Source of the DNA: Paraglomus occultum
Taxonomy: Eukaryota > Glomeromycota > Glomeromycetes > Paraglomerales > Paraglomeraceae
Length of the DNA: 19,041 bases
Reading direction: 5' to 3'
NCBI GenBank assembly: GCA_910592205.1
Contig: CAJVPJ010000685.1
Coordinates: forward strand, 1 to 19,041
Every line of letters begins with the position of its first letter. The stretch's first letter is position 1. Under the pieces are notes generated by a model. That model was not told where the DNA came from. It was given only the letters and a program-made list of their open reading frames with translations, and did not search any database. Below, one piece after another: positions 1 to 9,231 of the stretch. The position numbers were made by a program, and so were the translations under genes.

Positions 1-904
1 TAGTAAGTAGATTTAGAATTTAAAAAACTTTTTTTATATTAAATTCATACAGTTAAGTTAGATTAGAATTTCTAATAATTTAAAATTTGTCTCGTGTTAG
101 CCATAATTGTATTACTAAATTTTGTTTTTTGGTTAGTTTGTGTGTGTGCTTTTCTCTAATTGTACAGTGCATTTACTTATACTTTTCAAGTGTTTTTAAA
201 TAAACAAAATGAATTTAGGAACATTTTATTAAATATATAGTATATGACTAATCAACTTTAAACTTGCCTCATTTGATATTAATATTAATAACAGTTATTT
301 TGGTCAGTAGCTTTAATTAAGATATAGAATCCAAGCTTGCATGTTCTCTTTTATAAGCACAGATTATGTGACAATTCTTTAATTTAATTATTATTTGTTA
401 TTATTATAGATAGAATATGGCTTCCAGCAAGCTGCAGTGATAAGTCAGATCGTTTGACAATTATGTCTAATAAAATTCGAGACTGTAATATTATGCTATC
501 ATACTACTATAACATCTGCATAATTTAGAAATAAATATTTAGAATCAGTCATACCTAAATCGTTAATGAGGATCGCGGATTCACGATCGAGTTTAGTGCC
601 ACCACAGAGGCAATTACCTACTATACTACCTCGCATTCTTTACGTCTTCTTACGTTTACTTCAAACTGCGTGCGTGGTTGAATATTAAGTAATGAATTTT
701 TCAGGACTTAAAGATGAATAATCAAAAGTTCCGTGAATCTTTCATAGCGGAACAATTTCATCCCGTCTAAATAATAAACTTTTACATTTCAAAACCCTTA
801 TAAACTAATAATGATAATTCAATCGAATGGACGTGACATGTTAATGTAATGGACTATTGTGACAGTGGAATTTATGATCGTTAGGGTTTATTTATATTAG
901 CAGT
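1..904. other. Gene-poor AT-rich left end
   Basis: No convincing coding region was seen on either strand. The stretch is AT-rich with many stops in every frame. I found no tRNA-like cloverleaf, no long repeat, and no similarity by eye to the membrane-protein family or the kinase genes found further right. It may hold the 5' region of the broken gene that begins at 905. Confidence 0.5.
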
Positions 905-1416
905 ATGGCAAATAATTTGAAGTTAATCAACACACCTAATGATGGTACATCTTTGCTTTGTTCTCCCTTATTTCAATATAGTACTATTATAACGCATTTT
1001 GAAAACCATACGAAGAGCTCAGACTCAGCCAAAAGTCTGGATAGGCAATTAAATTTTACTTTGCAATCTGGACATACATAGTTGGTACACTTGCGCCGAA
1101 CAAGTTTTATTTACGTTGTTAAACTTGCATCGTTAGGGGACTACATCATCATTAAAAGAGTGGTCGACAGATTGATACCATCGATAAGCAGTGGAATAAA
1201 TCAAGGTTTTGGTTCTTACAAAAGTACCAGACATTTTATTCAATCGGAAGATTTCAAGAAGGCTTGGGATAACTTTTACTTACAGAATTCTTGCATTCTA
1301 GTCACAAAGCAGCTATTGTGTTTAAATACTATTATTCATTGTCAAATAAAAGCAATTACGATGAAGAGTTGAGCAAGATAATTTGCAATTGCATGGATCG
1401 TTTGGGAGAGGTATAA
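905..1416 (+). pseudogene. Broken gene of unknown function (one stop, one frameshift)
   Basis: From an ATG at 905 the frame reads about 58 codons (MANNLKLINTPNDG...) to a TAG at 1079-1081. It then continues open in the same frame for about 68 codons (...LVHLRRTSFIYVVKLASLGD...) up to a Leu-Gln at 1280-1285. There the protein-like reading moves to another frame and goes on as FLHSSHKAAIVFKYYYSLSN... to a TAA at 1414-1416. The composition on both sides of the stop and the shift looks like real protein. The simplest reading is a gene of roughly 170 codons carrying one nonsense change and one lost base near 1285-1287. The last codons before 1410 are followed by GTATAA, which could be a splice donor, so this may be the first exon of a longer gene cut off by the kinase fragment next door. 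An intron hiding the defects is less likely because no good donor is visible. I do not recognise the family. Confidence 0.5.
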
Positions 1417-1488
1417 AAACAATGTTAGATTTCTGAACTATTAAATAAATAATAAATAGAGTCAGCTTAAATAACACTTTAATTAATA

Positions 1489-1899
1489 CTACCAATCATT
1501 GCTTACCTCAGCAATAAATAATTCCGGCATTTTATCAAAATCTTTAAATCTTTTGAGTACAACTGTTTCCTTATACATGCGCTCTACTTCTGAATACCTT
1601 TTATACTTGGCAGTATAAACTGTTCCATAACCACCAGCTCCAATCCGTTTAATATCATAAAAGTCGCTATACTGCATGTATTCAACACATTTGTTGTGCA
1701 TAAATGTGTCCAGTATTGCATATACGTCGATGTGATAACGACGAAAATATATGTGACAATCTTGAAACGGGTCGAATTCCCAAAACGAGCTCAACATATT
1801 TCGTGCATCCAACGAAGAATTATCGGACGGCTTATTATCCATAACACAGATTTTGTTCTCAGATTGAAGCATCGGGACAATCTCATCTGGGCACATCAA
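1489..1899 (-). pseudogene. Protein kinase N-lobe fragment, chimeric at its 5' end
   Basis: The minus-strand reading frame encodes the start of a kinase domain: glycine-rich loop IGAGGYGTVY, then VVLKRF with the ATP-binding Lys, then KDFDKMPELFIAE. This ends at a splice donor (GAG|GTAAGC, exon end at 1507). It is clearly paralogous to exon 3 of the kinase gene at 4607-7217: both share ILDxF, xYMxYSDF, the loop, VVLKRFKDFD and the PELFI.E end, with the same intron position. This copy has an extra insert of about six residues (EVERMY region) between the loop and the Lys. Nothing at lower coordinates on this strand encodes the rest of a kinase (no HxDLHGGN, DLG or APE motif), so the catalytic lobe is missing. 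Kinase similarity fades near 1800. The residues before it, including the ATG at 1897-1899, come from the reverse complement of the upstream region of membrane-protein copy A, which is also found upstream of copy C. It is most likely a truncated, non-functional fragment. Confidence 0.7.
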
Positions 1900-1935
1900 G
1901 GCTCAATATTAATAATTAAATATTTTAACGAAAAG

Positions 1936-1944
1936 TATAAAAAA
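1936..1944 (+). promoter_or_regulatory. TATA-like box of membrane-protein copy A
   Basis: TATAAAAAA followed by GCCGGCC lies 74 bases before the ATG at 2010. The same arrangement lies before copies B (11225) and C (15193). In A and C the following GCCGGCCAG is nearly identical, and a further TATAAAAAGCC survives in relic E (8095). Conservation in diverged spacers supports a core promoter. Confidence 0.6.
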
Positions 1945-2009
1945 GCCGGCCAGAGGGTGATTGTTTAAAATGCATCTTCTGAGTCCGTTATATACTTGCA
2001 TTAAACGAT

Positions 2010-3620
2010 ATGCAAATATTTGTTAAAAGACGCAAAACGAGCCGCCATCAGTTCATATATGTCGTATTTTGTCTGTAGTCTTTATCCTAATTCTCTTATG
2101 TGGATATGCAATCTTTCTTACACTTGGCGTACTCCATGATACACCAACCAGTCATAACCACAAATGTGCAAACAGTAGACGGATTGTTTCTTCCAACGTT
2201 AAATGTTATATCGGATACATACAACTTTACTCTAAGTTGTCAATTTTTGCAATTTATTAACGATAATTTCGCTACCTCTCCGGAGGATGAGTGCAACAAG
2301 TACATTAAAATTTCGACTGATATTGCGGATGGAAGTTACAACGCATACTTTAATCCCACGCTTGATTTAAAAACAGTACCCAGTTTGGACGCTACGGAAG
2401 GAATAATGGCCGCAACGTTTCGAATAACTACAACTGATTCAAATTTCGACAGTAACGATTTTATTTATCTTATGTCAGTTATGATAATAGACACAGGTAA
2501 ATAACTGTTTTATAACCAGTTTACAATTATTAAATTCTTTTTTACAAGAAAACATCGACAAAGATAGACAACGGAATTATTAACACTGATGAAATCAACG
2601 AAATTGATCCAAATCTTATCACATCCACATTTGAGATTTTTTATCACCAACAAACTTGGATAAACTATTCTCGAAATGTGAAAAAGTTAATTAAACCTTC
2701 TGCACTTGCCGATTTTGACATTTATCCGAAAACTATTTCTATACCATATCTAACTACAAGGTTGAGTAAGTAACGCATAATTTTTCTTAGATATGCAAAC
2801 CTTTTTTTTTTAATTATAGCTAACATAACGATAATTACAGGGGGTATTGGTTCTCTGGAACACAATGACAACATGGTAAATTCTAGTTATTTTAGAGCAT
2901 TTATAATTCAAGCTGAAAACCATTCTGTTAGGATAGAAATCGAACAAAGGTAAATATCTAACAAATCAGTTTACTATTGTAACACACACACGCGATAACT
3001 AATATTTGTTTGCACATTTGCAAATCCCGCACGGCAAACACTACACTTCTCACTGATGATATAAAATTATTTAAAAGTTAAATTCGACTAATCATGTTTC
3101 TTATCCACTTACTTATTTGAGTTTTGTTCAATAGTTTTTTAACGCACTTGGTTTACTTGGTGGTGCATGGGCGTAGCTATTGGATTTTACGCACTTTTAT
3201 TTGGTATATATTTTATTATTTATTTGCCGTTCAAAAATTTATTAATTTCCAGATAATTAGTTTATAACATATATTTTATTTGCAACTTTGCAGGTAGCGA
3301 TACGCTAAACCCATGGGGTTGCATCCAATTATACTGCTGTCGAAAATTCCGTACACGACTTCGTGAAACAGTTCCAGAAATGCCAATTGCAATCTTCCAA
3401 ATCACTAGATGGTTCGTCATCACTTTCACCGGACTTATCAAATGCATTACAACGTCGACTAGACACTCTGGAATTGCTTCTCAAAGACTATGTTGTCAAT
3501 CAAATTTATTTGGAAAGTATGAATTATAATCAAAGCCCGAGCATGTTCGGAAAGTTATTGCCTTGGAGAAACAAAAGTAAAGATTACACTGACACTAAAG
3601 TCGATGCTATCTCACCATAA
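2010..3620 (+). pseudogene. Membrane-protein family copy A, multiply frameshifted pseudogene
   Basis: All six exons of the family can be aligned to copies B and C: about 2010-2496, 2549-2765, 2841-2949, microexon relic 3024-3033, 3135-3203 and 3294-3620. Five indels break the frame: one base lost near 2038/2039 (the Lys-Thr/Glu-Pro junction), four gained within 2144-2150 just after the HDTP motif, one gained at the start of exon 2 (about 2549-2563), one lost near 3171 in the membrane-helix-2 exon (giving an immediate TAG at 3174-3176), and one gained near 3387 in the last exon. The 10-base microexon has also lost both splice sites (acceptor AA instead of AG, donor GC instead of GT). Between the lesions the reading is still recognisable: helix 1 LLCGYAIFLTLGVLHDTP, NPTLDLK, DPNLITSTF, FNALGLLGGAW and the tail LERL-type helix ending in SP-stop. 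It is closest to copy C in exons 2-3 and in the 3' flank. It cannot give a full-length product as sequenced. Confidence 0.88.
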
Positions 3621-3649
3621 ATTTTTCCCAAAAAAGCTCAAATACAATT

Positions 3650-4075
3650 TAAGAAATTTTCGGTTACACTTTCCGTAAAGATTTAATTACTGATTTGTAA
3701 AGTTAACATACTGATACCATGTTAGCTAGTAAGTTAGAAGTTAGTTGTGTATTACTTATAGATTTTTTGCGGATAAAAATAAACAATCGGCTAACCACTA
3801 AATTATTTGTCGTTTTCAAATGTTACAACCAAAGAATTTTGTCACAAACTTTCCTTTTGTAAATTGCAAAAATTACTTAAACAAGCATTTATACTTTGAA
3901 GACTTGCGCTTGAGAGCGACACGAGTGTTCTGGAGGGAAATTCGACTTCACTTTTGAAGGTGTTGTATACTTACTTCTAGTCAATGTAACACCTTATTAC
4001 ATTCTTTCTGAACATACAGCTTTTAAACCGTAAAAAAAAAAAAGTGCAGTGACTAATTTAATATAAGTCGGATAC
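3650..4075 (+). repeat. 3' flank of copy A, duplicated after copy C
   Basis: The spacer after copy A matches the spacer after copy C (about 16890-17255) as an interrupted series of shared blocks. These include TTTGTAAA...CATACT, TTAGTTGT.TATT.CTTATAG, AATAAACAA followed by GCTAAC, and GTGACTAATTTAATA.AAGT near 4050 and 17230. Copy A has an extra block around 3865-3960 that C lacks. The shared 3' sequence shows that A and C descend from a duplication unit longer than the gene. An AATAAA at 3778-3783 is the likely polyadenylation signal. Confidence 0.6.
3778..3783 (+). terminator. Polyadenylation signal AATAAA of copy A
   Basis: AATAAA lies about 160 bases after the stop of copy A, in the same aligned position as the AATAAA at 17032 after copy C. 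Confidence 0.45.
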
Positions 4076-4189
4076 TCTCGGTACATATAACTATCCGACA
4101 TTCGATTCCAGCAATCATGCTGTTATCTATGCAAATTTGTCAATTTTCTAGTACGTCGTAAACGTACTGAAAAGAAAATTTTAAAACAA

Positions 4190-4411
4190 AAAACAGAGAT
4201 AAAGTAGACAAATATTGTTAAGTTGAAGACGTTAACATAATTGATACAAATTTTATCAAATTTTTAAACATGCCCCAATCAATATGTACAGTTTCTTTGC
4301 CACAAACAAATTCGTGGTTTATTCTCAAGTGTGAGGAAAATGATTAGACCCGATAAACTCATTGGCTTTGGCATTTTTACCAAAAGCTATTTCATTTCCT
4401 ATTTGACTTGA
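4190..4411 (+). pseudogene. Relic F: exon 2 of the membrane-protein family
   Basis: This stretch aligns with exon 2 of copies A, B and C although no frame stays open. Shared blocks in order are: the acceptor-proximal AAACA-AGA-GATAAAGT, ACATAATTGATACAAATTTTATCA (family: NIDPNLIT), TTTATTCTCAAGTGTGAGGAAAATGATTA (family: YSRxVRKIIK), CATTGGCTTTGGCATTTTTAC (family: DFGI), and CTATTTGACTTGA|GTAA with the exon 2 donor position kept. The DFGI block is closer to copy B than to A or C. No exon 1 is seen upstream and no exon 3 follows. The 5' region of the kinase gene begins about 200 bases on. Confidence 0.7.
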
Positions 4412-4606
4412 GTAATTAACTACTGTCGTATCGATATGCATGTGATAGTTTAAGCACATATTATTGAGCAGTAACGCAAAAGGAATATATGACGCAATGT
4501 TTATTGTTGTGCCAAGAGAATATGCGACGTTTCACAAATAATTGTTGAATTATCCTCTCACTTGGAAAATTTTATATTCCAAACATTTCCAAACATTAGT
4601 ATTAGT

Positions 4607-7217
4607 ATGTCAGGGTTCAAAGATAAAGCAATTGACAAGTTGATTAAAAAAAGCAAACGTAAACTTAAATGGATTTCCTTCCACAAAATTATCGACATGA
4701 AACCAAGTCAAATCGATGCTGTCTACTATGCTATTATTCGCAAGCACAAGGTTGATGTGATGTTGCTATCGCTATCGCTTGGAAACACCGAAGAATGTAC
4801 TGCAACATTCGTGAGTGAGTTTGCTAGAATATACTCACTTCCAACACGCAAGTGCAACAGTGACGTCAGTCAGTATAGACGATATTCCCGATGGCTTGAG
4901 CAGCGTAACGAGCTCATAATTGGGTTTACCAAGCATAACGATAATTACTATATGGTCGCTGAAAGACGCTTTTATCGATGTTATTCTCTATACGGATTCT
5001 GCCCCGCGTGCAAAATACTCCGATGTAGTCCCGTGTGGTGCCTTTGCGGTCATAAGCAACTATCCGATAAATGGACTAGTGATAATACGCAACTCGATGA
5101 GTTTATTAAGAAATCTCAATTACAAACGAACTCACCAAATGATGCTTACTTAGAATGGATTCCACCAGACGATGCTTGGATTCCACCAGACGATTCTTGG
5201 ATACCACCAGATGCTTATTTTGAATGGAATTTACTTGGGGAAAGCCGCTGTTGTCGCTTGTATGGTCCACCTATTATTCTGAATGCTAAATTGATTCCAC
5301 TTGGGATAACAGACGAGACAGATAATTCGTATTATGCCAAGGTAAGCCATTTACATGTATGTGCGCTGTTGTTTATCGAATTTTTAAATACTTACCGGCT
5401 TATAAACTCCAATAGTTATGTGATACGCATCCAGATCTTCTTCGTACAGATGCTTGGGTTACCATTGGGTTTACATACTGTGAAAGACGGCAAGAGTATT
5501 ATCTAATAAAAGACGAATATGAGAGGGAATTATGTCTGGCATGTACGCAGCCATTAGAATGTAAGATAAGTGCATTCTGTTATCGGTGTAAAGCGCCACG
5601 GCCACTTGATTGGACAACGGGCAACAAGTCTTTGGATTCATTTATTATGGAGTCGTGGAGTAATATAACGCGAACAGACGATGCGTATATACAATGGGTT
5701 GAATACTCTTTACTAACAGACGTACAAGAAGTGACATCATTACGCCATGGATGCACACATGTAGCGAATTTGGCAATGAATGAATCAACAAGAGTGTCGT
5801 GGAGTAATATAGCACAAACAAACAATGCGTATATATTACAAGAATTGATGTCATTACGCAGACATATAGCGGCGGCTTTGGCAACGAATGAATCGGCAAG
5901 GGTGACACTCAAAAAGATAGCTAATGAACAAGGCGATCAGTTATTTGATTTCCATCAGGTAATTATTCACGTGTCGTGTGAATAGTCCAATCGATAAGTG
6001 CAATTGTGCGTTTAACGTCAATTAACGTTGTAACGATTATATTTGTTTATTCAAATAGCTAACTAGGGAGTACCCAGAGATATTAACACCAGATAATATT
6101 TGGATAGTCGGAATTACTCGGGAGCCATCTACTCGGGAATATTATCTAGTTTTCTACCATGAAATACGTCCGATATTGGACAGGTTTATACAACGTAACG
6201 AGGATGTCAAGTACATGCCGTATAGCGATTTTTGTGATTTTCAAGAGATCGGATCTGGTGGTTACGGAGCAGTTTATGCTGCCGAATATCTAACTTATAT
6301 GGGGGAAACTGTTGTACTCAAGCGCTTTAAGGATTTTGACGAAGCGCCGGAATTATTTATTTCTGAGGTAAGAAAACCGTTGGTATTACTAGCTATATAG
6401 TGTTATTTTAATCTGATGCGATATTTATTTTATTTAATAGTTTAGAAATCATGTCAAGTGCGTAGATAAACATCGTTATTCATTCCTTAAGATTTACGGA
6501 TACACACAAAACCCAGAAACAAAAGATTATATGATTGTTATGCAATATGCTAACAAAGGCAGTCTTTTGTCTTATTTGGATCAAAACATCAACAAATTGA
6601 GCTGGAAAATGAAATTACAGTGTTTGTTGGATATTGCGCATTACCTGAGCATTATTCATGATATGGAATTAGTGCATTGTGACCTTCATGGCGGAAACAT
6701 TGTTTTGCATGAGGATGGGCATCAGAAACATACGTTTATTTGCGATCTTGGCCTCTCCCGATCGGTCAATTCTCGTCAACAGAATTCAACGGTTCGAGGC
6801 GTTTTGCCCTTTATCGCGCCGGAAGTCTTCCATACCCGCAGATTTACTCAGAAATCAGATGTGTATTCTTTTGGCGTTATTATGTATTTGATTGCTACTG
6901 GCGAACCACCTTTCAGAGATAGGGAATTCGACAGAGGTTTAGTATGCGATATTATGGATGGACTACGACCATCGATGCCTGATTCCGCACCAGAGAAATA
7001 CAAGAAACTTGCCGAGTGGTGCTGTGATGCCGATCCTGATAAGCGTCCTGATGCAATTACACTTTACTGGGATATTGACAAGCTTATCGGAAAGGCTGAC
7101 TACAATTGGAATTCTATTTACTATAATAATGTGAAACCTTTATCACGTCTCGAAAAAGAGAGTAAATACTCCAGCAAGCTCTTACCTACTGGAGATTTAC
7201 CCAAAGAGCCGAAATAA
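4607..7217 (+). CDS. Modular protein kinase, non-RD type (four exons, 787 aa)
   Basis: Exons are 4607-5341, 5416-5958, 6059-6367 and 6441-7217. All introns are phase 0 with GT...TAG ends (74, 100 and 73 bases), and the join is open throughout. ATG 4607 is the first in-frame ATG of exon 1. Residues 1-426 hold two Cys-rich modules: GFCPAC...WCLCGHK then KWTSDNTQLDEFI (about 146-180), and LCLACTQPLEC...FCYRCK then DWTTGNKSLDSFI (exon 2). Each is preceded by an IGFT...YY strand pattern that recurs a third time (VGITREPSTREYYL) before the kinase domain. Kinase motifs: glycine loop IGSGGYGAVY (490-499), VVLK Lys about 514, αC Glu about 529 at the exon 3/4 join, HCDLHGGN (608-615), DLG (631-633), APE (655-657), SDVYSFGVIM and KRP. 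The Arg of HRD is Cys and DFG is DLG, as usual in the expanded kinase families of Glomeromycotina. It should phosphorylate Ser/Thr (or Tyr) in the cytosol; no signal or membrane segment is seen. The substrate is unknown. It lies inside an array of membrane-protein genes. Confidence 0.85.
5156..5218 (+). repeat. 21-base in-frame tandem repeat (WIPPDD units) in the kinase gene
   Basis: Three units of 21 bases encode WIPPDDA, WIPPDDS and WIPPDAY (residues 184-204). In related kinases of this type a single LEWIP segment follows the DEFI helix, so this looks like a slippage expansion of that segment. The units differ by only a few bases, which suggests a recent origin. Because the unit is a multiple of three, copy-number change keeps the frame. 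Confidence 0.85.
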
Positions 7218-8094
7218 ACTGAAAAAGACCAAATTGCTAAGCCGAGAAATAGTTGTGATTCGTAAGTAATCGCTTACATCGATGATAAAGTCAGTCTACA
7301 ATATTAGTCCATTGTCTTATTTTGGTGACTCAGATTTTTGAATTAAACAGTTTACACGAGTTTATTTATGGATTTACCCATCGTTTAATTAAATACGACG
7401 ATATGCTTTCGACTTGTAAGATTATGAAATAAAAGCAGCCAGTGTACACGCTGTGTGGTTAAGCATAATTACGGACTTTTGTTGTGCAGTAGGTAGAATC
7501 TTGCATTAAAACAAGCCAATAGATTAATAGTAAATTATTATTCACGATAGGTCATAATGTTATCAGAAATTTTGTATCGCCATTGTTTAGAAGAAAACGT
7601 ATCGATAAACAGAGGCAATGAGCATTCCACATTATTGGGTAAAGCATACGATGGTCCGATAAAGTGAGCAAACAGGGGACAATCAGGTTCGGACAAGTTG
7701 CTTTGTTGTAAAAAGCAACCAGCATACTCAAATAAAAGGTCAATACTCTTTGACCTTTGGAGTGTCTCCATTTGACCCGTGAATATGCACAGAATAATAA
7801 TATACTATGCAATTTTTTAATGTTAACAGTAATTCAATCATTAGCGAAGCCAATATTAATATAAGATCTTTGCCCCGTTGATGTTTTACAGTGTGAGAGA
7901 AAGGAAAAGCTATGCGTTGGCAAAACAAAGAACAAAACAAAACAAAAAACAAAAACAATATTGTAGTGACATTTGTTTTCATGTTGTTGTATACTGTATC
8001 CTCTCGTGAATAAGCACACACGTTGATTATTGCTATTAGCAACATAACCGTCTCCCCGCAAACAGTTTATTATATAATGACACCTAACACTAAT
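7218..8094. other. Spacer with no supported gene
   Basis: This holds the kinase 3' region and unassigned AT-rich DNA. A minus-strand frame at 7538-7771 (77 codons) has fairly protein-like composition but no recognisable family, splice partner or promoter, so I do not call it. A purine-rich AACAAAA-type tract at about 7921-7955 explains the hydrophobic minus-strand frames at 7740-8061. Confidence 0.45.
7428..7433 (+). terminator. Polyadenylation signal AATAAA of the kinase gene
   Basis: AATAAA lies about 210 bases after the kinase stop codon and is the first canonical hexamer downstream. Confidence 0.4.
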
Positions 8095-8700
8095 TATAAA
8101 AAGCCCTCGTTACAGGATTACTGTTAGATAATTCCCTAAAGTTTATTGGGTTTACCGATGATTTTCATATGATCGAAGGGGTCACGAAACCGTATGTAAA
8201 TTAATAATATTACAGATAATGGTTCTCCTGATTTAAAATGACAGCATAGTAAACTCTGATGGTAATCTTGACGGATTACGGGAATAAAACAAAGGTATTG
8301 CAAATGACCAACAAAGTAGTTCATATTGAAACACTAGTAAACATTACTAAGCAACGACTATCCGCAATTACACGTATGCACGGTGATGTTAAAAGTTAAG
8401 TTTATGGAGCTATAATTCTAACTTCGTTCTTATGAGCTTACAATTTTGAGTTATTTTTAATTTACTTGAACAATGAATGGAGGCGTGTTTACTATTTTTT
8501 TATAATTAATTAATTAATTATATTTACTTTAAAACCTATTATATCCAGATATTATACCTCTACAATATATATTTATTTACATTGCAGTGGGCTTACATTC
8601 AATTATATTATTGTTTTATGTCTTGAAAAAAAACCGTTTATTCCCATTATCGTTACCGGACTATCCCACCACAAGTCTCCCGCAACAGCTCAAATATAAT
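8095..8700 (+). pseudogene. Relic E: gutted copy of the membrane-protein gene
   Basis: No frame is open, but gene landmarks appear in the family order. TATAAAAAGCC at 8095-8105 matches the promoters of A and C. There is an exon 3 remnant at about 8216-8294 with its acceptor TTACAG, the GATAATGGTTCTCCTGA start and the ACAAAG|GT donor (copy B: GATAGTGGTCCCCTGA). GACCAACAAAGTAG after it matches the following intron of B. A distorted microexon (ACACG..GCACG|GT) lies near 8367-8382. TTGCAG then TGGGCTTACATTCAATTATATTATTG at about 8582-8613 matches the TGGGGTTGCATCCAATTATACTGCTG of exon 6, followed by TTACCGGACTATCC and GCTCAAATA. Exon 1 is absent and exon 2 is hardly recognisable. It is most like copy B. 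Confidence 0.68.
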
Positions 8701-8952
8701 GTAAAAATCTTCCTGTTGGGCAATAAGTATTCTTAGTAATAATAGCGCCTTTCTATACCTCCAAATGTAGTCTACAAGGCGGAAGGCAATTGCTTGGACT
8801 CGCGGGTACACTATTTTATAAATCTGTACTTTTTTGACCGAGTTAATACAACTCAATAATAATAGTACCAACAACACTATTATGCAAGGCAGAATTGCAC
8901 TATGGTGCAGACACCTAAATATAAAGCCGGAAATAAAATACCCGACTTTCAA
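8653..8952 (-). CDS. Doubtful small hydrophobic ORF (99 aa)
   Basis: This open minus-strand frame has a plausible membrane segment (ILPCIIVLLVLLLLSCI, about residues 20-36) followed by a basic, Leu/Ile-rich region. Its last codons overlap relic E on the other strand, and no family is recognised. A TATATAAAAGCC lies only about 15-20 bases before its ATG, too close for a core promoter. In AT-rich DNA a hydrophobic frame of this length can arise by chance, so this is listed only as a candidate. Confidence 0.15.
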   Translation of the reverse strand: MKVGYFISGFIFRCLHHSAILPCIIVLLVLLLLSCINSVKKVQIYKIVYPRVQAIAFRLVDYIWRYRKALLLLRILIAQQEDFYIIFELLRETCGGIVR

Positions 8953-9231
8953 AATCCTAAGGCTTTTATATAATAGGGTTTAGAGAAAACTGATCCATAA
9001 GAATAATAGAGCAAATGAAGTAGAATAAAAGTTATGGTTTAAAATTTTTAATTAACTCAAAAAGTTTCGAGTTTCAGGCATTTGAAAAGCAACAGTTTTC
9101 TCAAGTTTCTTAAGAAAAAAATGAATTTTAGACATCCAAGTTTGTGCTGCCATTTGCGTAACATTCCATTATCCAGTAAAGTGAAGTAAGTTTAGCGTTA
9201 CTGTTCTCGTGACATTCTTTATTGTTTTAAT
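8953..9231. other. Spacer before the transposon fragment
   Basis: This is AT-rich sequence without an open frame of interest. No terminal inverted repeat matching the far side of the transposon fragment was found by eye. Confidence 0.4.

Noticed and set aside
1696-1968. 90-codon plus frame opposite the kinase fragment
   Set aside because: Antisense to a recognisable kinase N-lobe and running into the copy A promoter.
4151-4169. Palindrome AGTACGT-CGTAA-ACGTACT
   Set aside because: A single 7-base stem without conserved counterpart near other family copies; likely chance.
6679-6922. Plus frames of 70 and 60 codons inside kinase exon 4
   Set aside because: They overlap the HCDLHGGN-to-APE region in other frames; the kinase frame is clearly the coding one.
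7740-8061. Overlapping hydrophobic minus-strand frames
   Set aside because: They are produced by an A-rich AACAAAA tract on the plus strand (read as Phe/Leu/Cys on the minus); no family or conserved feature.
8506-8520. TAATTAATTAATTAA-type run as a possible element end
   Set aside because: A simple AT repeat in AT-rich DNA inside relic E; no matching partner end.
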